Shown: piece by piece, positions 26,201-38,213 of the stretch
Position numbering within the stretch: the stretch's first letter is position 1
Layout of the letters: each line of letters starts with the position of its first letter
NCBI RefSeq assembly: GCF_902459465.1
Contig: NC_047062.1
Coordinates: 3,288,501 to 3,352,500 of the forward strand
Length of the DNA: 64,000 bases
Direction of reading: 5' to 3'
Source: Asterias rubens
Lineage: Eukaryota > Echinodermata > Asteroidea > Forcipulatida > Asteriidae
Translations under genes and position numbers: made by a program
The notes under the pieces: model-generated
What the model saw: the letters and a program-made list of their open reading frames with translations, nothing else
Database searches by the model: none
Told to the model about the DNA's origin: nothing

Positions 26201-29200
26201 ACAAAGCACTAAGATTGATCTTAACTTTGTATCAATCTTAATTGCTAAGCAAAGAGTGACGTCACAATACCAATTACCCTGTCCTTGGTTGTACTCTGTT
26301 TCGTTTATTTTTCCCGTGCAGTTTATTTTTGTTCCTATCCCATATCATTTATTAGTCCATTTTCTGTTTTCTTTTCCTGTGTTATTTCCCCGGCCCCGTA
26401 ATTTTGTTTTTGTCCTGCGTCCTGATCATTATTTTATCGTCCTGTTTTTCCCGTTTGTGTTAATTGTCAGTCGAATTAATTTTGTTAACCAAAGCTTAAA
26501 AATAATTTGTCATGTGCAATGAATGTCCAAAATGCGTAAACTTTTAAGGTATGTTTTACTACAAAAAAAGTTGTGTGTTTGTGGAGGGGGGAGGAGGTAA
26601 CAAAAGAGGTGTAGATGTCGCAAGTTTTAAGACAAAAATGAATGTCCCCTTGTGTAAACTTTTAATGTAAGGCGTGTTCTATTCAGTTTGCTTGAGGACG
26701 GATGCATGTGTCCTGAAAAAATGGAGCTGCGTTATAGGTGCCGTTCCCCCGTCCCCTGCCTCTCCCATATCCCCGTGCTCTAAAGCCCGCCTCCGATCTC
26801 CATGATCCCGTCCCGTACCACAGTTAAATAAAAGGTGCCGTTCCTCCGTCCCCTTCCCTCTCCCCTTCCCTCTCCCTGTCCCAAGTGCTCTAAAGCCCGC
26901 CTCCGATCTCCATGATCCCGTCCCGTAGCAAAAGTTTAATAAAAGGTGCCGTTCCCCTGTCCCCTTCCCTCTCCCCATCCCGCGTGCTCTAAAGCCCGCC
27001 TCCGATCTCCATGATCCCGTCCCGTACCACAGTTAAATAAAAGGTGCCGTTCCTCCGTCCCATTGCCCCTCCCTCTCCCCGTCCCACGTGCTATTTAAAA
27101 GGTGCCGTTCCCCCGTCCCCTTGCCTCTCCCCGTCCCACGTGCTCTAATGAAAGAAATAGATTCTCCATGATCCCGTCCCATTGCAAAAGTTAAATGTAA
27201 GGTGCCGTTTCCCCGTCCCCCTTCTCCTTCCCCTTCTCTCTCCCCGACCCACTTGCTCTAATATCTGACTTGTGGGACGGGGAGAGGCAAGGGGACGGGG
27301 GAACGGCACCTTTTAAATAGCATGTGGGACGGGGAGAGGGAGGGGCAATGGGACGGAGGAACGGCACCTTTTATTTAACTGTGGTACAAGATCATGCAGA
27401 ACGGAGGCAGGCTTTAGAGCACGCGGGACGGGGAGAGGGAAGGGGACGGGGGAACGGCACCTTTTATTAAACTTTTGCTACGGGACGGGATCATGGAGAT
27501 CGGAGGCGGGCTTTAGAGCACTGGGATATGGGAGAGGCAGGGGGACGGGGGAACGGCACCTATCACGCAGCTCCATTTTTTCAGTCCCATTGCAAAAGTT
27601 AAATGTAAGGTGCCGTTTCCCCGTCCCCCTTCCCCTTCCCCTTCTCTCTCCCCGACCCACATGCTCTAATATCTGACTCCGTTCTCCATGATCCCGTCCC
27701 ATAGCAACAGTTAAATAAAAGGTGCCATTCCTCGGTCCCCCTGCCCCTTCCTCTCCCCGTCCCAGTTAAATAAAAGGTGCCGTTCCCCCGTTCCCCTACT
27801 TCCTCTCCCCGTCCCACGTGCTCTAATGTCTGACTCCGTTCTCCATGATCCCGTCCCATAGCAACAGTTAAATAAAAGGTGCCATTCCTCGGTTCCCCTG
27901 CCCCTTCCTCTCCCCGTCCCAGTTAAATAAAAGGTGCCGTTCCCCCGTTCCCCTACTTCCTCTCCCCGTCCCACGTGCTCTAATGTCTGACTCCGTTCTC
28001 CATGATCCCGTCCCATAGCAACAGTTAAATAGCAGGTGCCGTTTCCCCGCCCCCTTCCCCTTCCCTCTCCCCGTCCCACGTGCTCTTAAGCCTGCCTCCG
28101 TGCTCCGTGATCCCGTCCCATATACGCCTCTCTTAATATTTATGCATGACGTCATAATTCTTACCCAAAATGAGGCTATGGGCGCGCGCAGCCACTGTAC
28201 TGTACGCGCGCTTGCATTGTACGCGCGGGCTGCCCATAGCAACAGTTAAAACGGCGGGCAAAACCCCACCAATTTTAGTGGTTTTTTGCTCATAAATCTG
28301 TCAATTTTCAACGGATTTTGTTCAAAAATAGATGAGTGTCAAGACGAAGTCAGCTCTTTTCTTCCGTGTAAATTTGGCGAGGTTTGATGCGGTATCCAGG
28401 GAGGAGATCCAATAACATACACACACACACACAGCTGTGTTTATGGTGTAAACCGAGGACTTCTCTTTGTTCTCCCATTGTTTGGACATAGTTTATTTTT
28501 TAGACGTCCCTATTGGTTTTGTACACAAATTCAAATTGAGGAAACCTCGGTGTGACTTTTTCCCGGATCCCTTTTGTTATAACCTTCTCCAAGTCCTCGG
28601 TTTGAATGCGTAGACATGCCCACACACACACACACACACACAAATCGGCTATTTATAAAGAGATGGTTAACCTTTAGAACACTTACTTTTAGGCAATAAA
28701 GCTATGAATACAACAATTTTGTGATCATACTTATGTCTAATTTGTATCCTTGTGCACACGATGTTTAAAATATCATTTTACATGTAATTCGTTTTTCACA
28801 AAAAATGGTGTAGTGGCTAATTTCAAACGGAAGTAACTCAGCAACGCGATACACCCCAAAGCTTAAACACATACCAAATTACTGCTGCTGATGTGTTCTT
28901 TCCAGCCATGCATATAACTCAATTTCTGAAATTGCCTACATCTGACTCATTTTCACAGAGCGGGTCACATATTATAAGTCATACGTTTGCTTAGGTAGCG
29001 TTTCATGCTAGATACCTAGTACCACCAAAATGGTACTCAACGTAAACTCAATTATGACTACCTAGTATGGATACTTCAACACCAGTATTAAAAGAGAAAG
29101 AAAGCCAGAAATACAACTAAAAATCAAAAGTGGTATAAAAGAGTTACAAAGTACAGAGTTTATGCATAAGTTTTTTGTTTGTTGAGAATTTGTGAACATT

Positions 29201-32200
29201 TATGGAAGTTGAGCATCCCCCCCCTGATTCTAGTTACCCTGTTTCAACAAATGGTGAAAAAGGAAACAACCATTGCTTAAGGAAACAAGTGTCAGGACTG
29301 GGACTCAATCCTAAACTTTGTTCAATGAGAAGCATGAGAACGTGATGCTTGTGTTGTTGTTGTTGGATATAGGTCCATAGATAGCACTACTAATAGGCCG
29401 GTCAACCACTCACACAAACAAAACCTGGATACGGACTATCGGCAACACAGATAGCTGTTTTAGAATTGCTGTAATTTTGTTGTTGTTTGAGCTATGACCG
29501 TGAATTTTTTGGAAGTAAAATAAACTTATAGGTTGCATATGTTGTGAAAGTTTCGTTATTTTTGTGTATTTAATATAAATTTTATAGCATTCTGAACTTG
29601 AGTATACGCAGCGTGAAGCTCAGCTTCACGAAACCGTAGCCGACAAAAATTGTTACAGTGAATTTTCGATCGCAAGAATTCCGGTGATGCCATTGTCCAA
29701 TCTCACCGCAAGAGGTCTCATTCGAAAGCTTAGATCCTGAGCTTTCATTTGGCGCATGCGCTGTTGGGGGGGGGGGGGGTTAAGCTCGACCAAAAAGTTA
29801 TAACGTTCAGAAAAAAGTTCACTTGCGATCTCTAAGAAAAGGGTGAGTAATTTCCTAAGCGCAACCGCAAATGGGTAGTCGAGTATTTCTCCTTCCATAA
29901 AAACTAACCTTTTGTACAGTTTTAGTGCTCATTCACGATGAAAACAGCATCTGAAAATTGTATCTCCAATGAAATATGAACGCTTTTGAGTGAGTGACAT
30001 GAGTCCAGTAACGATCGGCCTATTGTGTGTACGTGTGTGTGGATTTCACGTGCATTGAGCATACGGCCGGCTGGCCGCATGTGTGTAGTCCTACGTGTAC
30101 GTGCACATTCTGTTGTGCAACAGTATGGCATGTTTTGTGGGGCTATACCATTTTTGGGAGGGGTGTGCGCTTTGTGATGTTATAAAAATATATCATTTTG
30201 TATAGGGAACTAAGGATAATTAATTAATTAAAACCATGATTTTAATCACAATAACCATTTAGAGAACTGAGATGACAATACCTTTTTCCAAACAAAGAAA
30301 TTAGCTGTCAAAAAATGTATGTTCTATTTTTTAGCAACCCTAAATTTTGGAATATCCAAAAATGATGCATTATTCATTTCCTTATTTACAAACGTAAAAT
30401 TCGGCTGATTCTCAGGGTTTTTATGAACAAGTACTTCATTATTTTTTATCTTGTAAATTAGATTAGTGCTTTGAAGTATAGAAATAAAATGTAAATGGTG
30501 AACAATAGTTAAGCTGGCAAACACGATTTACTTTATTTTGTAATTTTTTTGTAAAAACCTTCAGAATAAGAATTAATGAAAATAAAATTAAGCTGCTTCC
30601 TCTCGAGACCTCCGACAACTTGCCAAAAGTCTGGGCATTTATTATTATTATATTTCCACACTCATAATAACAAAAGCAGAATCAATTTATTAAATAGCAC
30701 TTTAATTTATGTCACCATAATAACCATTTTAAAACACAAATGAGTACCAAATTGCAAGAAAATACGTAGTGCCGTTCTGACATTACACAGTTTTTGCATA
30801 TTAATTAGCTAATTTGCATACGAAAAATGTAATTTGCCAATCAATAGGATTAGCAAAGGTAAAGGCCCAATTTAATTAATGTCATCTTAATAAGCATCTT
30901 AAAACACCACTGTGTACCAATTTGCAAGGAATTACATAATGTAGTTTTGTTGTTACACAGTTTTTGCATATTAAGTAGCTTCGAAATCCTCAAAACGCAT
31001 GAATTCAGAGACTTATTTCATTTTTTGGTGATTCACAACGATTGTGATGAATAAGTAATACATACCAAATGTGAAAAGATGAAAATAGAGACACACCTCT
31101 ACCCAAAGCCTGCAGAACAAGTAGCATGCACCATGTTAACCCAGAAATATTTTGCCTTCAAAAACACACTTTTTGGGTTAATTCCTTGTTTTTGAACGAC
31201 TAAAGTAGGTTTGATGGCATAAATTGTAATTTTCAAGACCCTCTATTTTACAGTGTGTGTATTTTGGTATGTCTTTTCTTTTTTTGGGTAACATATGGGA
31301 TGTTTGCTTCAGGAAAAAGCTGCTTTTAGTTTTTTAAATTGTATTAATATGAAATTATAGCCTTGTAAAAACAGTATTTTGACACTTTTTGTCAAAACGA
31401 TGAGTTTTGGTATGACAAAACGACGTTTTCCAGACATTTTAAATCACCATAACTCGAAAACCGTATGTCCTAGAGATACAAGGTAAAAAAAATTTTTCAA
31501 CACCAAATTGACATATAGACAAGTTGTTTATTCTTACCATTTGATGCGGAGCTTGTACTGGCAATATCCATCTTGGTAGAGTTCAAGTTGTTGCTCTTTT
31601 AGACAATCGATGAGGATCAAAATTGTGTTTAACATTTGCAGTGCAATAAGTTGTTGCGTTACACAAATACGTCTGTTGGCAAGGGAGAATTACTCATGTC
31701 TGGATTTCTCACCAGAAAATAGTCCCGTTCTTTTCTTCTACACAAATTGTTCATCCATGCATCTACTGTACCCGTATTTTGTGGTGAATTGTGCTATAGC
31801 ATGCAACAAATGACAAGTTTCCTAAAATAATACCACTTGACACAACAATGGAGTCTAGACGGATGCATCCAAGAATTGAACATGTCCATTGTACACGTAA
31901 CATACAGCAGAGTACATATACACACTACATGGATGTAGATGGTGCCTGATGTACATAATGTCAGAAGTTCATCATGAAAAATGTGAATGCGTTAATATAT
32001 AACTGACCTAGTCCATGAGAACTCTATGGTAAAGACATCCATGCTAGAGTTGCGCATTCATATGATCAGCTTGTATGGTAACATGTGTAATGCAGTTACC
32101 ATGCAGAGCTGAACAAATAACGACGGGTACAGGCTATGGGAATAATTAACCAGCTTTGTACACAAGTACCACAACTGTAAATACTACACTACTCTGTTTA

Positions 32201-35200
32201 TGTGTTTTCACTCTTGGAAAATTTCGCTGTTTCTTTTTATGTTTGAAGATCATGCACTATCATCATTTTCACCTCAGTGTTTTCAAAATAGTTGACCCTT
32301 TAGAAAGGTTAGGGTCAAAGTTCAGTTCAGCTAGCCTGGGCTCTCAGTCATATAATCATAGTTTCGGATGGCTCAGAAAACTTGCATTGATTGAAGTGCA
32401 GAACAGGCTTTACCCTTCACTTCAGGATTCTTTTCAACACTGAACTGGCCAGCCAGATCACTTGGAGATAGTTTTGGCTGGTCCCCAGGTAAAATTAGCT
32501 GGGGAAAACTACCTTTTAAAGAAATCCAAATGCATTTTTAGATCAAGCAGCTCTGGCTACGGCTATGCCCCATTGGCAACAGTGATAGCTTTATAGAATA
32601 GGCCTTCTCAGTGATTCAGTCAGAGCCGCTATTGAATCCATCAAGTCAGACCCTTGCTCTATGGTCTGAGACAGCGGAGAACTAGAACAGTCAGAGCCCT
32701 TCATCTAGACGCGCTTAGTTTGGTATAAATGCATACAGGGAACCTTACAAATGGTATTGTATTGTACTTAAAAGATAAAATACCATCCAGGGCTAAGCTC
32801 CTCTCCCCCCAGCACAGATAAAAACCACAAGTTCAAAGTTTAGGGGTAATAGTTGAATAGAAAAACAGCACTTCAATTGCAGTACATTCACCTGTTTGTG
32901 GTTGAACATCCATACAGCTAAACACATACAAGATACTCAAAATTTGTATTTTCTTCAGTTTTTGTTTTTGTTTAAGACATTTTCACTTTTGTTGAGCAGG
33001 CCTGGACTTTTACGGAAGCCACGGCCTTTTTTGCCCTGGTCTTGAGATGAAATTCCAGGCCTATGTACACAAACTGATTGTATCACATGTATTATTATAA
33101 TTTCCATTTATTAGAAGTTCTGGCTTTGTATGGTATCTGTACTCTACATTTTCAACTTGTACTGGCGTGCAGCAGGCCTGCGAGTTAAATACATTTTTTA
33201 CTAGGGTGCCCGGGTTGTATGCATGCTCAGGTGAAAGTCATGCATGTGAAACTTGTAAGGGGATGATGCCGAAATAGGTAGAATTCAGCAAGGGTTTATT
33301 TATTTAAAAAAAAAAAAAAAAGTATTTTATCATGATGACAGTGTTGAAAACTAACGCCTTCGCAGTTATTCAGTATGAGCATTGAGCCAGATAACAGCCT
33401 TGAAAAGCTATTGTGTCCATTTTATCCTTACAAACAAATGTTCGCTATAAAATTACCGTAGCCGTTTAACGAGAGGCATTTATTGTTTCCATGAGAACTT
33501 TTACTTTTATACAAATATTACCGAAAGGGTAAAATAATTGTGCATAAATATTTAGCCATGTCTATCTTTTGAAACTTGAGCTACGATTCCAGTAGTTTAC
33601 TGCAATATTCTTGAAAAATTGATTTTCAGCAAACTCGGGCGGTGCAGGGACTTGAGGGCTAGATAATAAACTCTACCTGGCAATAATATACACACATGGT
33701 GTTACCGACAACCAAATATAAATTGATACTTCACCATGCAATGCCCTTAAATCACATTTAATTTTATCATTATCTTCAAACTGTGTAAGTTTACTGTTAA
33801 TCTGTGGGCATTGTGTTATTGTGTGTTGAACAAAAAGTACCCACATTTTTCAATAACTTCACAATCAGTATCTAATGCAGATATCCGCTTACAGGATTTG
33901 AGTACTTTTTGTAACACCAAACACAGTGTCCATAGATTTATTTTAAGCTTACACCGTTTGAAGATAATGATAGTAGAAAGCGAACCTTAAAATATTAGTT
34001 GCTGAGGTGCTGTAATTTTTGAGAAATGAATAAAACAATGTTAAATGAAAATGCCAACAATCGCTTCTTTATTATCGTAAATATCAAGTTATAAATCACA
34101 GGGGAATCTGATTGGGTAATTTTTAACTAATATTAGGTTGATCAAATATAAACTGACTAGAGTTAGACTTGAACTGGAGGTGGCAGGTTGAAGTCCTGTT
34201 TTGGTCAATTGATCTTTGTTGTACATTTTCAAATTGTCAATGGGTATAAACAACACACAATTGGAAGGAAAGTACCCACATTTGAAAATAGTTTGTTATT
34301 ATTTTTCATATGCATAACTAAAAGCTGCAAACTAATTTTATCGTAGATATTGTTGCTGTATTTATTTTGATAAAGCGTACATTTTCAAATTGTCAATGGG
34401 TATAAACAAAATGCAATTTGAAGGAAAGCTGCATAAATGACTAGCAATGCTTCTTGCGAATTCATAGGCAGTTTTGAATAATGATTGCCTAAAAGTGGCA
34501 ATTTGTCCAATATAAATCTAAATGTATGTGACTATAGACGATGTGACCTATGTTTACATTCAAACCGCCCTCTGTTGACAAAACACTATATACGTCATGT
34601 TTCCCCGGGCAAAGAGTTGCAGAGTCATAGTAAGATTGCGTACACTTTCTAGATGGCTGCCAAAATACAAAGGTTTTGCCCGGCAGTATGCGCGCGAATC
34701 ATGTTATGGTTTTCGTGTGACGTCAGAGGTCACATCGTCTATAACATACGATAATTGTCTCAGGTTGCGCAGGTTTTCTTCCTTTACTCATCTATTCACT
34801 GTGGTGTTTGTAGCTCATGTTAAAAGTTTCTTTAGGAAAATTTTATTAGTAAGAATAAACAAGATGCAGTAATGCCCCAAACAGCCTAAAGCATGCGCTA
34901 TATGTACAAAAAACCCATCTTGTTTAACCAAAGTAGCCCCGTCAGTTATCAAAGAATTGGGGGCCCTGGGGTTACATGAAGAAAAAAAACTTGCATAATT
35001 AAGTAAATATGCCTAAATCTACAAAAACACAACAAAACCTTAAAATATTAAAGAGTAAAAGGGGGGGGGGAATGTAAAAGACTCTAGATAAGAAAAGAAA
35101 AAAAGGTAAAGTCGTTATACAAAATTACATGAGAATAACGTACAGATAATGATTGTGTATGAGTTTATTGGTGAGAATATTTTCATGAGTTGAATGGAAC

Positions 35201-38169
35201 GTTTCATCTTTTAACAAATGAAAGTGTTCTCTCTGTTGCATGAATGCAAAACATTTATTATTGATTTTGTGGGTTTATATAACATCCGAGTATATCTTTG
35301 TCATTTAGAGGAAAAACCAATTACTAAAATGTACAAGATTGTAACATGGCATCCAATAATGGCATCCAATAATGGCATCCAATAATGGCATCCAATTTTC
35401 ATAGTGTGCGTTTTGCGGTTGTAGTGGAGATCTTACCTTTTTATTCCAATTTTGTCTCTTTTTTTATCAGAAATGGGGTTGATTTACTCTGGGTCCGCCT
35501 GGCACCTATCTTTTTTTGTATTTTATTCCGTGTAATATGATTGTTTGTAATGGAATGTTTTTACTTAATTTAAAAAAAAACATAATTGCTATTTTTGCTC
35601 ATGTTTTTTAATCCTGCATTTTAATGTTTTTTTTTTTTTTTTACTGTACAGCGCTTTGAAAAAGTGTTACAGCGCTTTATAAATGCATTTAAGTTAAGTT
35701 AAGTTAAGTTATAATATATCTTTGTCCATGATGGATATGATGTCTGTGGTGGTTATGTGGTCCAGTCTTCAATAGTTAATTTCGGGGTATAAATGAACAT
35801 AAATGAAGTGATAACAATAGTATGAGAGCGCCCTCATGCGGTCAAAAATACAGAGCATTGCCTTTCTTGTCATGACCTTCAATTTTCTTTGTGATGGAAG
35901 ATTTTCAAAGAGCGGCAATCAGCTACCACAAGAGAATCGTCATTGTTAAAGGTGATTCCATGAGCGTCAAACAGTTCCTTGATCTCCGTTTTGGCGAAAA
36001 TACCCCCGGGGGTGTAATGGTAGATCTCATCCTTGCCTCTTTTACACTTACTTTTCTGGGCTGCCACATAGATCTCCCTCTGATCGTCACAGCAGACCCC
36101 CGTTGGGAAGACCTGGTTTCCGCTCATGTCTGACGTTTCAACAGAGAACACTATGTTGCTGTCGAGGTCAACGGAGACCAGTCTCCCCTGTTCATAGTTG
36201 GTGTAGATCAGGTGTTGTGTAGCCCTGTTGAAGGTCAGATACTGGCCGATGTGGTCGGCGGGTATGGTCTTTAGCAGAAACCCAGCATCATCTAGAAGGC
36301 CAATTCGACCTTTTCCTCTGTCGCCTACTGCAATCTTGAAGGGAATCTCTTGCCCTTGAATCCCTTCAACCACAGTGAGGCAGGCAAGTTCTTCCGAATC
36401 CGCCCATGGTGTAACATCAAAGAGGACGATGTTTTCTGGACCGAACATCTTGACGCTCCTCTTCTCTGCGCCGTTAGAAGTGACAACAATTCTGTCTTCT
36501 GAAACAACGGCGATCGCAGTGGAGAAGTTAAGGGGGCCTACTTCATCTGGTAGGATCTTCATTTGCTCACCAGCAGGACTGTAAACCATTAATTGGTTAC
36601 GATGTTTGTCAAAGATCAGGAGTTTTCCACTTGGAAAAGCCGCGACATGGATCAAATCATCAAACTGGTTGGTGTTTTCATTCTCTTTACCAACCTTTGA
36701 TTTCAAGTCCCATTTCTCAGTCATCAGAAACTTTCCCAGGCTTTTGTTAGACTTGCTTTCTTTGAAATTGACATATGATAAGCTATACGGCACAGAGTCA
36801 CGTTTTGTGCTGGTCAAATCTTTCAAATGGTGCTTAATTTTGGATTTAAGGCTCAAAATCTCAGAGTGGCTTGCCCGTGACATAATTTTGCCAATCTTTT
36901 TCAGGTTTTGTTTTGCCATCTTGACCTTTTTGCTGTTGTTGATTCTTACCTTTCCCAGTGCTACGACTTTTTGGTTGTGAACTAACTGCAGCGTCCCTCT
37001 CAGCCGTCTTTCCTTGTTTCTGATTTTGGCGACTTCCTGATCAGCTTTGGCTGCGATTTTCCTCTGGGCGTTACTGTTCAGCTGCTTCAGCCTGCTCTCT
37101 GCGTGTTTGGTCAGAGTCTCGGCATCTTGAAAAGACTCTCTGGATCTTTCCGCTTGGGTCATTAAACTCCCAACTTCTGATCTGCAACAGTCTATAGCCT
37201 CCTCAATGTCAGTGTAGCTGTGGTCCGGGCTGCAGTGGTCAAGCACAGTGCACGTCGTGCATATCAGCATCTCACAGGTGATACAGAAGAAGCAGCAGTC
37301 CTGATCGCTGTGCTTGCTACACTTTGGATTTTGATCTCTCAGCTTGCTCTTGAAGGTGATCTTGCCGGACTTCAGGTCTGCCATGGGTACGATATTATGG
37401 TTCTTCAGGGCTATCAAACGCTGGTGAGCATTCTGACACTCAAGGCACAGAAAGTTATCACAGTCCATGCATCTTGAGACGGCGGTGTTATCCTCTACGC
37501 ATCCTTGACATCTAATCTTAGACACGTCGCCAGAGATCTTATCCTTGAGGACTGCCTCCTCCACCAGGCCTCTTAAGGTGTTGTTGTTCATCAGCCCCGT
37601 CAAGCCATTCAGAGCTCTTGTTTCGACATCACAAACGGGACAGAGGACTGCTTTGAAACCATCCTCTTGGTTTGACACGCCCTTTTCCAGACACGGTCTG
37701 CAAACGTTGTGAAGACAGTCTAGTATCTTCGGCTCATGGAAGTAATCTTGACAAAGAGGGCACGAGATGTCAGTCGAGTCATCCGTATCCTCTGGTAGTG
37801 GAACATTCTTTGCTTCTGTGTCTTTAAACTCTTTCTTGACTTGGACAACCTCAAGACAGTCTGTAAGAAAAAACAGTTGAATAAAAATCATCCCAATTTA
37901 ATGGCGCATATAAAAAAAATATGCTCACCAGAATAAGGTTACCGTCACAAATGCCACGTCAGATGTACCACTTGTGATGGGTTTTCGGCTTACTTTTGCT
38001 ATAAAGCAGAAAGGTTTGTTTATAAGCAGCTCTATGAAATTGGGCCCAGTGTCAATACAGATTTGTGTGCAGATTGTTTGTTTAATTGTATGCAGTTTTG
38101 ACACAATAGGTATATCAAGTAAGCTGGCTCCTCTCCTTGTAGTAGTTTATATGGCATCAGTAATAATAA

Positions 38170-38213
<44 letters not shown>

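Larger units (their letters stand above)
26099..28969. mobile_element. 2.9-kb nonautonomous transposon, TA target duplication
   Basis: The terminal inverted repeats begin TGTGACCCACTCTGT and, at the other end, TGTGACCCGCTCTGT, both leading into AAAATGAGTCA. TA flanks both ends (26097-26098, 28970-28971). The intact arm at 24526-24540 (complement TCATATTAT) is the empty site. It carries a GC-rich array instead of a transposase. TA duplication suggests a Tc1/mariner-type origin. Confidence 0.82.
24484..29016. mobile_element. DNA transposon relic with about 150-bp inverted repeats
   Basis: The left arm begins GGTATCTAGCATGAAACGCT and continues through CTTATAATATGACGTATAAC. The right arm is its complement, running 29016 down to 28970 and then 26098 to about 25960, because another transposon (26099-28969) has landed in it. 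A second partial copy of the arm motif lies at 24650-24790. No transposase was recognised. It accounts for much of the size of the TRIM A intron. Confidence 0.85.

Noticed and set aside
26100-26522. A 140-codon frame next to the left TIR of the TA-type transposon, considered as a transposase remnant
   Set aside because: It shows no DDE or HTH pattern, and is dominated by hydrophobic and F/P-rich codons from T-rich DNA.
26679-28242. Glycine/arginine-rich frames of up to 124 codons on the minus strand
   Set aside because: They follow the GC-rich tandem repeat unit and have no homology or splice context.
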